From assembly GCA_020027635.1 (NCBI GenBank), contig JAHKKL010000126.1, positions 1 through 5,629 on the forward strand: a stretch of DNA of 5,629 nt. The letters are read 5' to 3'. A program made the translations under genes and the position numbers. Source of the stretch: Gammaproteobacteria bacterium (GTDB taxonomy: Bacteria > Pseudomonadota > Gammaproteobacteria > UBA9214). The notes below the pieces were generated by a model. The model was not told where the DNA came from and did no database searches. It was given only the letters and a program-made list of their open reading frames with translations. Positions 1 through 5,629 of the stretch are shown here, one piece after another (positions within the stretch are counted from its first letter, which is position 1; each line of letters begins with the position of its first letter).

Positions 1-1
1 G

Positions 2-202
2 GCCGTTGATTATTGAGCCGGCAAGGGCATCGCCGCACCCCAGGAGGCGGGCAAACTGCCGTTCGACCCGGTCAACTTCCGCCCATCGACCTGCTCGGCA
101 TCTACCCGAACCTGGAAAGGTCTCGCGGTCCAGGGTGGTCTGATGATGCTGGCGATGCTGATCCTCCGGAGCAGTGGGCTGCGCCGGCGCACGGCGGCCT
201 AA
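2..202 (+). pseudogene. Decayed 3' end of a membrane protein gene, possibly an FTR1-type iron permease
   Basis: A protein-like reading can be rebuilt only by switching frames. Frame 2 reads AGKGIAAPQEAGKLPFDPVNF from position 17, frame 1 then reads PPIDLLGIYPNLE (about 79-117), and frame 2 resumes with GLAVQGGLMMLAMLILRSSG and a basic tail, ending at TAA 200-202. The first switch fits loss of one C near 77-81. The second fits one extra A in the AAA at 116-118. A TGA at 14-16 also interrupts frame 2. The rebuilt tail has a proline-rich linker, a 'LLGIYPNLE..AVQ' segment and a final hydrophobic helix followed by arginines, as in an inner-membrane protein C-terminus. The linker loosely resembles what I recall of the C-terminal region of some bacterial FTR1-family iron permeases. 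That family call is from memory and weak; decay of some membrane protein is better supported. The gene begins outside the window. Sequencing errors could also explain the lesions. Confidence 0.4.
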
Positions 203-416
203 CCCACCGAACTCCAGGTTGCCCGCACAAGCCATCACATTCCACCCGGGCGGGCCGTACCATGGGTAGGGTAATAACGGGTAAAAAGAGGGTGTGTTCA
301 GGCGGGGGACATTGGCCGGCAGCGGGGGATAGGGGGAAATTAGCAGAAAATGATGGCAAGAAATGGAAGCTTTTCGGCTGGATTCTCTGGAAATAGGTGG
401 TTGTGTTTCCTACGCT
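203..416. other. Non-coding stretch with no recognised feature
   Basis: I see no convincing gene here. The open frames crossing it on both strands have no ribosome binding site and composition unlike a real protein. Purine-rich, lower-GC DNA (roughly 265-400) follows the GC-rich start of the window. No strong hairpin with a T-run was found to end the upstream remnant. The repeat element at 417-599 begins immediately after it, so the whole gene-free gap runs from 203 to 639. Confidence 0.5.
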
Positions 417-599
417 GTAGCTATTCACCACGAAGAACACGACGATGCAATCTGACGCACTTTCAAAACGGGTGCTTGGATATGCAGTCGAGGGGCCTCG
501 TGAGCCTGGACCCGGGTAATTGAAGGATGGCATAAAGCGGTTTGCGCTTTGACATGCTAACCCTTCGTGTACTTCGTGATCTCTGTGGTGAATAGTTAC
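417..599. repeat. MITE-like element bounded by 15-nt inverted repeats
   Basis: The left end GTAGCTATTCACCAC (417-431) and the right end GTGGTGAATAGTTAC (585-599) are inverted repeats matching at 14 of 15 positions. A second inner pair, CGAAGAACACGACG (431-444) and CTTCGTGTACTTCG (563-576), matches at 12 of 14 when inverted. The right arm carries 8 extra bases (577-584) between its two blocks. The 183-bp interior has no credible ORF. Motifs of the type 'TTCACCACGAAGAACACGAAG' are, from general knowledge, frequent in intergenic DNA of environmental proteobacteria, so this is probably one copy of a dispersed family. No clear target-site duplication is visible at the edges. It could instead be a transcribed stem-loop or a decayed insertion-sequence end. 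Confidence 0.55.
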
Positions 600-627
600 C
601 CCATGCTTTACTTAAGCAGCAGGCGAT

Positions 628-633
628 AGGAGG
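628..633 (+). promoter_or_regulatory. Strong ribosome binding site of the exported-protein gene
   Basis: AGGAGG lies 6 nt upstream of ATG 640, a near-ideal Shine-Dalgarno sequence and spacing. It fixes the start at 640 and is the strongest translation signal in the window. It lies 28 nt beyond the right end of the repeat element, so the 5' leader of this gene probably begins within or next to that element. Confidence 0.8.
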
Positions 634-639
634 AAGATC

Positions 640-1242
640 ATGAAAAAGCTATTCGTGATATTGACAACGTTGATTATGTCTTTGCTGGGGGCCGGTTCCG
701 CTACCGCGACCGATCTCTATCCGTGGAACAATCATGCCGCACCTTATACTTTTCTGTTCGGCAATGAAATCGATACCCACCAGCAGACCCGGCGTATAAC
801 AAGCGGCGATCTGTTCGGGTATTTCTATATCAGCTTCACCGGCGTTGTCACCACGGATCGCTATCGCGTGGCGACGCACCTGGATTGCAATGCCAATCCC
901 TGCACTGTCGGTTGGACATTGGACGGCAAACGCAGCACGGCGACGCTTCTGTACCAGGTGGAGTCCGACCATCCCGTGTTTCTGGTAAACCGCCTGGACA
1001 TTCCCGAGCCGGGTGCCTATGCCCACTTCCACTGGCTGGACGGCGATCCGGCGCCCGGTGATAGTAAGAACGGGTTTTTGCTGCAACTCACGGCGGTGGA
1101 TACCTTCTGCTTCATTCACCATGGAGCCGACAGCGCCACAAGCAGCAAATCGTGCCTGAAAAACGGCGGGATCGCGGTTAATAAGGGCATCGACATTGCC
1201 ACCCACCTCAACATCGTGACCAGCTACCCCGCCAACCCATAA
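640..1242 (+). CDS. Exported protein of unknown function, His- and Cys-rich
   Basis: This 200-residue protein starts with a classical Sec signal peptide: KK at 2-3, a hydrophobic core at about 4-19, and an ATA|TD cleavage site after residue 23. The mature part of about 177 residues should be periplasmic or secreted; no second membrane segment or lipobox is present. It has four cysteines (83 and 88 in DCNANPC; 157 and 172 in the C-terminal third), which could form two disulfides. Histidine-rich spots include HFHW (129-132) and FIHHG (158-162). Aromatic segments such as LYPWNNHAAPYTFLFGNEID (26-45) and LFGYFYISFTG look like beta strands, suggesting a small beta-sandwich. I do not recognise the family. 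Metal binding is possible but is inference. The gene stands alone between a repeat element and a doubtful ORF, with visibly lower GC than the pyrC and pdh genes, so recent acquisition is possible. A perfect AGGAGG supports the start, and the signal peptide supports the reality of the gene. Confidence 0.9.
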   Translation: MKKLFVILTTLIMSLLGAGSATATDLYPWNNHAAPYTFLFGNEIDTHQQTRRITSGDLFGYFYISFTGVVTTDRYRVATHLDCNANPCTVGWTLDGKRSTATLLYQVESDHPVFLVNRLDIPEPGAYAHFHWLDGDPAPGDSKNGFLLQLTAVDTFCFIHHGADSATSSKSCLKNGGIAVNKGIDIATHLNIVTSYPANP

Positions 1243-1376
1243 CAGGAGCAGGATAAACAGGGTACAACCCGATTTCCGCGGCACGCCAGCGTCTGGCCCC
1301 AAGGACACTGACGTGATGCAGGAACGCGAAACGGGCATCCATTTGAGCAGTAGAGGCCGCGCTATGAAATTCTCAA

Positions 1377-1529
1377 ATGGGTTTCGGCAGCCTGGCTGCG
1401 GCCGCGGTGACCGCCATGGGGAAAATTGTCTCGGGCGAGACGACGATCGAAGAGATCATCGATTTCTTGCGGCGTCACGGTGCGGTCAAAAATAGCGTGT
1501 CAGGCGGGATTAACCTTGGGGGAACATGA
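1377..1529 (+). CDS. Doubtful small ORF (50 codons), perhaps frameshifted at its start
   Basis: Frame 3 from ATG 1377 to TGA 1527-1529 encodes 50 residues with an Ala-rich N-terminus (GSLAAAAVTAMG) and an acidic/basic amphipathic segment (ETTIEEIIDFLRRHGAV, about residues 21-37), which looks like real protein. It has no suitable ribosome binding site. An AGAGG at 1352-1356 instead serves ATG 1364, which lies in another frame and gives an implausible Arg/Gly-rich product of 43 residues ending at 1495. Removing one A from the AAA at 1375-1377 would join the well-initiated start to the protein-like frame and give a 54-residue product. So this may be a small gene with a frameshift mutation, a sequencing error, or a remnant. 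The rest of the 1243-1553 gap shows nothing else I can name. The family is unrecognised. Confidence 0.25.
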   Translation: MGFGSLAAAAVTAMGKIVSGETTIEEIIDFLRRHGAVKNSVSGGINLGGT

Positions 1530-1553
1530 TGTGAGATACGGTATGGGATGGGG

Positions 1554-2585
1554 CTAGTCCCTGATCCGCCAGGGCAACGTCTCCCCGGCGAACAGGGGAA
1601 TCACGCTGGAGTTGCCCAGCGGATAGTGTTCTGGCACCTGCCAGTCATGCTTCTCCAGGGTAATGGTTGCCGTGTTGTAGGGTAGGCCGTAAAAATCCGC
1701 GCCAAAGCGCCCGGCGAATCCTTCCAGCCGGTCGAGCGCCCGCGCCTCCTCGAAGACCTGGGCATAGAGTTCCAGCGCGGCATGGGCCGTGTAGATGCCG
1801 GCGCAGCCGCAGGCGGTTTCCTTGAGTTCCCGGGCATGCGGCGCGCTGTCCGTGCCGAGAAAGAATTTCCGGCTGCCGCCGGTGGCGGCTTCTATCAACG
1901 CAAGGCGGTGCGTCTCCCGCTTGAGCACCGGCAGGCAGTAGGCATGCGGGCGGATGCCGCCGGCAAACATGGCGTTGCGGTTGAGCAGCAGGTGATGCGC
2001 GGTGATGGTCGCGGCCACCGTCCCGGGCGCAGCCCTGACGAATTCGATGCCCTCACGCGTGGTAACGTGCTCCAGCACCAGCTTGAGCGCCGGGAAACGG
2101 GCGCAGAGCGGTTGCAGAAAACGCTCGATGAACGCCGCCTCGCGGTCGAAGACATCGACGCCGGGGTCGGTGGCCTCGGCATGCACCAGCAGCGGCAGGC
2201 CGCAATCCTCCATGGCCTCGAGCGCGGCGTAGGTACGGGTGATATCGGTGACCCCGGCATCGGAGTGCGTGGTCGCGCCGGCCGGATAGAACTTGACGGC
2301 ATGGACATGCCCGCTTTGCCTTGCCCGGATGATTTCCTCCGCGGGAGTGTCGTCCGTCAGGTATAGGGTCATCAGCGGACTGAAGTCGCTGCCCGGCGGT
2401 ACCACGGCAAGGATGCGTTGCCGGTAGGAGAGCGCCTGTGCCGTGGTGAGCACCGGCGGCTTCAGGTTGGGCATGACGATGGCGCGGGCGAAGCGCCGCG
2501 TCGTGTGGGGAACCACCGAGGCGAGGGCGGCGCCGTCGCGCAGGTGCAGGTGCCAGTCGTCCGGGCGGGTGAGGGTCAGCTCCAC
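1554..2585 (-). CDS. pyrC: Dihydroorotase, class II (PyrC)
   Basis: It catalyses reversible cyclisation of N-carbamoyl-L-aspartate to dihydroorotate, the third step of de novo pyrimidine synthesis, in the cytoplasm. At 343 residues it matches the E. coli-type class II enzyme (about 348). All expected binuclear zinc-site residues are visible, at a constant offset of 4 from E. coli numbering: His12 and His14 in WHLHLRDG, the lysine to be carboxylated at 98 (KFYPAGATTHSDAG), His135 (LLVHAE), His173 (LEHVTT) and Asp246 (GTDSAPH). His250 of that last motif is also kept. It should therefore be active. The start is GTG at 2585, inside the end of the upstream peptidase gene; GGAG (2594-2591) lies 5 nt before it. 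The 10-bp overlap implies translational coupling and cotranscription with the peptidase. No clear terminator was found downstream of its stop at 1554-1556. Confidence 0.97.
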   Translation of the reverse strand: MELTLTRPDDWHLHLRDGAALASVVPHTTRRFARAIVMPNLKPPVLTTAQALSYRQRILAVVPPGSDFSPLMTLYLTDDTPAEEIIRARQSGHVHAVKFYPAGATTHSDAGVTDITRTYAALEAMEDCGLPLLVHAEATDPGVDVFDREAAFIERFLQPLCARFPALKLVLEHVTTREGIEFVRAAPGTVAATITAHHLLLNRNAMFAGGIRPHAYCLPVLKRETHRLALIEAATGGSRKFFLGTDSAPHARELKETACGCAGIYTAHAALELYAQVFEEARALDRLEGFAGRFGADFYGLPYNTATITLEKHDWQVPEHYPLGNSSVIPLFAGETLPWRIRD

Positions 2586-4090
2586 GGGGTCTCCAGCACC
2601 CGCTGCTGCAGCAGCAGGTTCAGGGTGAGGCGCACGCCGAAGCCGGTGGTGTCCGTGGGGATGTGTCCCAGTCCCCCCTTATGGTTGCTGGCGGCCAGAT
2701 CGACGTGGATCCAGTGAATGCCGTCGGCGACGAAGCGGTTGAGAAACCGCGTGGCGAGGATGTGGTCGGCCTCGCCCTCCAGCGTGCACTGCTTGATATC
2801 GGCGATAGAGGACTTGAGCGCTTCGTCGAAATCCTTGTCGAGCGGGAAGGGCCAGACGCGCTCGCCGCTGTCGCGCCCGGCCGCGGTCAGCGGCCCGTGC
2901 AGCGCGTCGCGGTTGCTGAACACGCCGCTGTAGCGCGAGGAGAGGGCATGGATGCATGCCCCGGTGAGCGTGGCGTAGTCGATCATGAGCTGCGGCTTTT
3001 CCCTGCTGGCGAGCGCCAGGGTGTCCGCCAGCACCATGCGCCCCTCGGCATCGGTGTGGATGACCTCGATGCTGGTTCCGTTGCAGGCGCGTACCACGTC
3101 GTTGGGCTTGTAGGCCCGGCTGCCGATGTGGTTCTGCGCCAGCGCCAGCCAGCAGTCGACCGGGCGGTCGAACCCGAGCCGGGAGAGCGCCAGCAGCGTG
3201 CCGAGCGCCACGGCGCTGCCCTGCATGTCCTCGTGCATGCCGTTCATGTACTTCGCTGGCTTGACGTTCACGCCGCCGGTATCGAAGCAGATGCCCTTGC
3301 CGACCAGGGCGAGGCGCGGCTTTCCCGCGTGTGCCCGCGGCCGGTAACGCAGGTGGACGATGCCGGCATCCCGGACCGGACTCGCCTGGGCGACCGCGAG
3401 AAACGCACCGGCCTGTTTGCGTGCCAGCGCCTCGTGATCGAGGAAGCTCATTTGCCAGCCTTCCTTCCTCGCCAGCGCGGCGATGAATTTGCGGTACACG
3501 CCGGGCGTCAGTTCATTTGCGGGCAGGGCCGAAAGCCAGCGCGCCAGGTGGTTGCCGGTGATCTCGGCCCGAACCTGGCCAAGGCCGACCGTTTCCTCTA
3601 GGCCGTGGATCTCGATGCGCTTCAGGGCGGCCGGTTTCTCGGCATCCGACTTGTAGCTCGGCATCGGGCACACGGACGCGAGCAATGCCGCCGTGAGCGC
3701 CTCGGTGAGTCGTCTGGCCTGCGGCTTCTTGAAACCGGCGAGCTGCAGCAGCACGGAGGTTGGATCCTGTTCGCGCAGCTTCTCGGCCAGTTTGCGTGCC
3801 GCGGTCAGCAACTCGAACGTGCTGCACTGCGGGTCGAGTGTCTGCAGGATGACGTGGGTGGCGTTGGGCAGGTCGGTGACCAGCCGGGTGGCATGCCGGT
3901 CCCGGTGTTGCAGCCGCCGGAAGCGCGGCCTGAGCAGCCCGGCGTAGGGCAGCTGTTTCCATGCGGCGGCACCCGCTGTTTCCGGCAGTATCAGCAGCAC
4001 CGCGCGATGGGCGTCCACCTGCGTCGCGAGTGCCGGCTTTGCGTGTTGATTTATTTTGATTTTCTCGGTATGTCCGTAGGGTATTTCCAT
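2576..4090 (-). CDS. M17 family leucyl aminopeptidase
   Basis: A cytosolic zinc/manganese aminopeptidase that removes N-terminal residues from peptides; M17 enzymes usually act as hexamers. From the start chosen here it has 504 residues: an N-terminal domain (about 1-170) and a catalytic C-terminal domain. The catalytic motifs are complete. VGKGICFDTGGVNVKP (263-278) supplies ligands Lys265 and Asp270 and catalytic Lys277; MHEDMQGSA supplies Asp288; and HTDAEGR (345-351) supplies Asp347, Glu349 and Arg351. The family signature is normally NTDAEGR, so the first position is His instead of Asn, which is not a metal ligand. An in-frame ATG at 4129 would add 13 residues but has no ribosome binding site and overlaps a TATGAT -10-like box. 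ATG 4090 has AAGG 8 nt upstream, so I prefer it. The end overlaps pyrC by 10 bp, forming an operon. Peptidase function is confident; the preferred residue and a pepA/pepB name are not. Confidence 0.93.
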   Translation of the reverse strand: MEIPYGHTEKIKINQHAKPALATQVDAHRAVLLILPETAGAAAWKQLPYAGLLRPRFRRLQHRDRHATRLVTDLPNATHVILQTLDPQCSTFELLTAARKLAEKLREQDPTSVLLQLAGFKKPQARRLTEALTAALLASVCPMPSYKSDAEKPAALKRIEIHGLEETVGLGQVRAEITGNHLARWLSALPANELTPGVYRKFIAALARKEGWQMSFLDHEALARKQAGAFLAVAQASPVRDAGIVHLRYRPRAHAGKPRLALVGKGICFDTGGVNVKPAKYMNGMHEDMQGSAVALGTLLALSRLGFDRPVDCWLALAQNHIGSRAYKPNDVVRACNGTSIEVIHTDAEGRMVLADTLALASREKPQLMIDYATLTGACIHALSSRYSGVFSNRDALHGPLTAAGRDSGERVWPFPLDKDFDEALKSSIADIKQCTLEGEADHILATRFLNRFVADGIHWIHVDLAASNHKGGLGHIPTDTTGFGVRLTLNLLLQQRVLETPWS

Positions 4091-4100
4091 GCTTTTTGCC

Positions 4101-4129
4101 TTGACCTGTTGACGCAAAACGCTGATCAT
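4101..4129 (+). promoter_or_regulatory. Candidate promoter for the pdh operon
   Basis: TTGACC (4101-4106, five of six consensus) is followed after 17 nt by GATCAT (4124-4129, four of six). It reads towards pdhA, and a start near 4136 would give a leader of about 155 nt. Its -10 overlaps the opposing -10 candidate at 4125-4130 around the palindrome TGATCA (4123-4128), so polymerase binding in the two directions could be mutually exclusive. This comes from visual matching only. Confidence 0.3.
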
Positions 4130-4130
4130 A
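4125..4130 (-). promoter_or_regulatory. Candidate -10 box for the peptidase-pyrC operon
   Basis: Read on the minus strand this is TATGAT, one mismatch from the sigma-70 consensus TATAAT. It lies about 35 nt upstream of the preferred start at 4090. Transcription would begin near 4118, after the alternative ATG at 4129, which supports the shorter protein. There is no recognisable -35 box at 16-18 nt spacing (TACCGG at 17), so an activator or a different promoter is possible. Confidence 0.25.
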
Positions 4131-4186
4131 TCGCGCTTGCTGTGCTACCGGTACTGCCGTTTCCCGGTGAATTCATGGGGAGGACC

Positions 4187-4246
4187 ATGCCCGGCGCTGC
4201 CTCTTCTATCGGAAAAGCTGATCCGGCTTTTTTGCCAAGGGACTGA
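4187..4246 (+). other. Possible 19-codon leader ORF with weak hairpin upstream of pdhA
   Basis: ATG 4187 starts a 19-codon frame (MPGAASSIGKADPAFLPRD) ending at TGA 4244-4246. A strong Shine-Dalgarno-like GGGGAGG (4177-4183) precedes it, but only 3 nt away, closer than usual. Within it, AAAAGC (4213-4218) can pair with GCTTTT (4226-4231) around a 7-nt loop, and a run of six T covers 4228-4233, giving a weak terminator-like stem. The arrangement resembles an attenuation leader, yet the peptide is not rich in any one amino acid and the stem is poor in GC pairs. It may be coincidence. Confidence 0.2.
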
Positions 4247-4291
4247 AACCTCACCATCTCGTCATTTTGACCAAGCAAAGAAACCATCGCC

Positions 4292-5284
4292 ATGAAGGTT
4301 GCGGATAAAAAGCGCGTGTTGCGTGAAATGCTGTTTGCCCGGCGCTTCGAGGAGCGTTGTTACGAGGCCTACGTCGAGCGCAAGATCGGCGGCTTCCTGC
4401 ACCTGTATCCGGGTGAGGAGGCCTGCGCCTTTGGCGTGCTCGAGGCCGCCCGGACCGGTCACGACTACGTGATCACCAGTTACCGCGACCACGTGCACGC
4501 CATCAAGTCGGGCGCGGACCCCAAAGAAGTCATGGCCGAGCTGTATGGCAAGGAAACCGGCGTCTGCAAGGGCCGCGGCGGTTCCATGCACATCTTCGAC
4601 GTGAAGAAACATTTCATGGGCGGCTATGCCCTGGTCGGCGGCCCGTTTCCGCTCGCCGCCGGCATCGCCAAGGCGATCCAGATGAAAGGCGGCGACGAGA
4701 TCTGCATCTGCTTTCTCGGGGATGCCGCCAACAACCAGGGCACCTTCCACGAGTCGCTGAACATGGCGAAGCTCTGGAACCTGCCGGTGCTGTATGTGTG
4801 CGAGAACAACCTCTACGGCATCGGTACCCGCATCGACCGTTCCACCGCCGTGGTGGATCAGTACAAGCGCGTATCGGGCTACAATATTCCCTCCGCACAG
4901 GAGGATGGCCAGGATGTCGAGCTGGTCTACAAGGCGGCCGCCAAGGCGGTCAATCACGTCCGTTCCGGCAAGGGCCCGTATTTTCTGGAGCTCATGACCT
5001 ACCGCTACCGCGGCCATTCCATGTCGGACTCCAACGCCTATCGCGCCAAGACCGAGGAGCGCATGTGGAGCAAGCGCGATCCGGTCATCATGCTGCGTGA
5101 CCGGCTGATCGACGCGGGCCATCTGACCCTGCGTGACTACAAGGACATGGATACCGAAATCCTGGACGAGATCGAGAACCGGGTGATCGCGTTCGCCGAG
5201 CGCTCGCCCGAACCGGATCCGGCCGGTGTGGAAAACTTTGTGCTGGCGGAAAACGATCCCTGGGTCAAAGGCGGGGTGCACTGA
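4292..5284 (+). CDS. pdhA: Pyruvate dehydrogenase E1 component, alpha subunit
   Basis: With the beta subunit it forms the thiamine-diphosphate (ThDP)-dependent E1, which decarboxylates pyruvate and acetylates the lipoyl group of E2. The 330 residues match the alpha family: RRFEERCYEAYVERKIGGFLH near the N-terminus, SYRDH with the conserved His67, GRGGSMHIFD and ALVGGPFPLAAG. The ThDP/Mg motif runs from GDAANNQG (143-150) to ENN (171-173), with 26 residues between GDA and NN. The active-site loop is YRYRGHSMSDSNAYR, with His242. The third motif position is Ala where many members have Gly; GDAA also occurs in other E1 alpha proteins. ATG 4292 is the only reasonable start, since an in-frame TGA lies at 4268-4270 and the first conserved block follows closely; its ribosome binding site is weak. 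TGA 5282-5284 overlaps the pdhB ATG by one base. A related 2-oxoacid or acetoin dehydrogenase is the alternative, but the sequence fits pyruvate dehydrogenase best. Confidence 0.93.
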   Translation: MKVADKKRVLREMLFARRFEERCYEAYVERKIGGFLHLYPGEEACAFGVLEAARTGHDYVITSYRDHVHAIKSGADPKEVMAELYGKETGVCKGRGGSMHIFDVKKHFMGGYALVGGPFPLAAGIAKAIQMKGGDEICICFLGDAANNQGTFHESLNMAKLWNLPVLYVCENNLYGIGTRIDRSTAVVDQYKRVSGYNIPSAQEDGQDVELVYKAAAKAVNHVRSGKGPYFLELMTYRYRGHSMSDSNAYRAKTEERMWSKRDPVIMLRDRLIDAGHLTLRDYKDMDTEILDEIENRVIAFAERSPEPDPAGVENFVLAENDPWVKGGVH

Positions 5285-5629
5285 TGGCTGAAATGATGTA
5301 CTGGGAGGCGATACGCCGCGCCCTGGATGAAGAGCTGGCCAACGATCCCATGGTGTTCCTGATGGGCGAGGACATCGGCGTCGCCGGCGGCACCTACAAG
5401 GCCACTCAGGGGTTGTACAAGAAATACGGCGAACACCGCGTCGTCGATACGCCGATTTCCGAGAACGGCTTCACCGGTCTGGGCATCGGCGCCTCCTTCC
5501 TCGGGGCCCGGCCGATCATCGAGATCATGTCGGTCAATTTCGCCTGGCTCGCGATGGACCAGATATTCAACTCGGCGGCCAAGGTGCGTTACATGTCGGG
5601 CGGCCAGCTGGCGGCGCCCGTCGTCATAC
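5284..5629 (+). CDS. pdhB: Pyruvate dehydrogenase E1 component, beta subunit (5' part only)
   Basis: This is the start of the partner of PdhA; together they form an alpha2-beta2 E1. ATG 5284 shares its A with the TGA of pdhA, so translation is probably coupled. The 115 visible residues are the N-terminal part of the ThDP pyrimidine-binding domain of the E1 beta (transketolase-like) family: FLMGEDIGVAGGTYKATQGL (25-44), DTPISENGFTGLGIGASFLG (55-74), then IIEIMSVNFAWLAMDQIFNS and AAKVRYMSGGQ. Glu60 in the SEN motif corresponds to the conserved beta-subunit glutamate that contacts the ThDP aminopyrimidine. The full family length is about 325-330 residues, so roughly two thirds of the gene lies beyond the window. 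This cut is the window edge, not a truncation. No ATG choice other than 5284 fits the junction better, although ATGs at codons 4 and 5 are in frame. Confidence 0.94.
   Translation, partial: MAEMMYWEAIRRALDEELANDPMVFLMGEDIGVAGGTYKATQGLYKKYGEHRVVDTPISENGFTGLGIGASFLGARPIIEIMSVNFAWLAMDQIFNSAAKVRYMSGGQLAAPVVI

Noticed and set aside
102..533. A 143-codon minus-strand frame through the repeat and gene-free DNA
   Set aside because: It crosses the gene remnant and the inverted-repeat element, has no ribosome binding site and has a low-quality composition.
549..577. TTGACA (549-554) as the promoter of the exported-protein gene
   Set aside because: The -35 is perfect, but the sequence at 16-18 nt spacing (around CTTCGT) does not resemble a -10 box, so I did not list it as a promoter.
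1285..1297. GCCAG-CGT-CTGGC hairpin downstream of the exported-protein gene as a terminator
   Set aside because: The stem is only 5 bp with a 3-nt loop and there is no T-run after it.
649..1338. A 229-codon minus-strand frame opposite the exported-protein gene
   Set aside because: The plus strand has a perfect Shine-Dalgarno sequence and a signal peptide, while the minus frame has neither.
2663..4246. Long plus-strand open frames (2663-3601 and 3605-4246) opposite the aminopeptidase
   Set aside because: They mirror the M17 gene, whose catalytic motifs are intact. The products are repetitive, Arg/Gly/Val-rich and unlike real proteins. Only the last 19 codons, outside the M17 gene, were kept as a doubtful leader ORF.
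4718..4741. Ala instead of Gly in the third position of the PdhA ThDP motif (GDAANN) as a sign of inactivity
   Set aside because: GDAA forms occur in other E1 alpha proteins, and the rest of the motif, the ENN end and the active-site histidines are intact.
4262..5281. A 339-codon open frame antisense to the whole pdhA gene
   Set aside because: It is a shadow of GC-rich codon usage. The opposite strand encodes E1 alpha with complete motifs, and this frame shows no family features or ribosome binding site.
1..5629. CRISPR array, tRNA, rRNA, riboswitch, transposase or toxin-antitoxin system
   Set aside because: I looked for regularly spaced repeats, structured RNA signatures and typical domain motifs on both strands and found none.

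Overview
The window is about 5.6 kb of fairly GC-rich bacterial DNA. Its gene content suggests a proteobacterium, probably a gammaproteobacterium: a class II (E. coli-type) dihydroorotase, an M17 leucyl aminopeptidase, and a heterotetramer-type (separate alpha and beta E1) pyruvate dehydrogenase. The lineage is an inference from protein families only; no rRNA or other phylogenetic marker is present.

Layout. (1) Positions 2-202 hold the broken 3' end of a gene, perhaps an FTR1-type iron permease tail, with an in-frame stop and two compensating frameshifts. (2) Positions 203-639 are non-coding. They contain a 183-bp element bounded by 15-nt inverted repeats, which looks like a MITE or another dispersed repeat. 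(3) Positions 640-1242 (+) encode a small exported protein of unknown function with a clear signal peptide, four cysteines and many histidines. (4) Positions 1243-1553 have no confident gene, but include a 50-codon reading frame that looks protein-like and may be frameshifted relative to its ribosome binding site. (5) On the minus strand, an M17 aminopeptidase (4090-2576) and pyrC (2585-1554) overlap by 10 bp and form a tight operon. (6) Positions 4091-4291 are a divergent control region with candidate promoters facing both ways and a possible 19-codon leader ORF upstream of pdhA. (7) Positions 4292-5284 (+) encode pyruvate dehydrogenase E1 alpha, joined by a one-base stop/start overlap to the E1 beta gene, which runs off the end of the window.

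Functionally, the right-hand two thirds is housekeeping metabolism: pyrimidine synthesis, peptide turnover and entry of pyruvate into the TCA cycle. PdhA and PdhB form one E1 enzyme; the E2 and E3 genes would be expected downstream, outside the window. The left third is accessory in character: gene decay, a repeat element, an orphan exported protein with visibly lower GC, and a doubtful small ORF. I found no CRISPR array, tRNA, rRNA, transposase or convincing defence or mobile system. The most open questions are the exported protein and the repeat element next to it.
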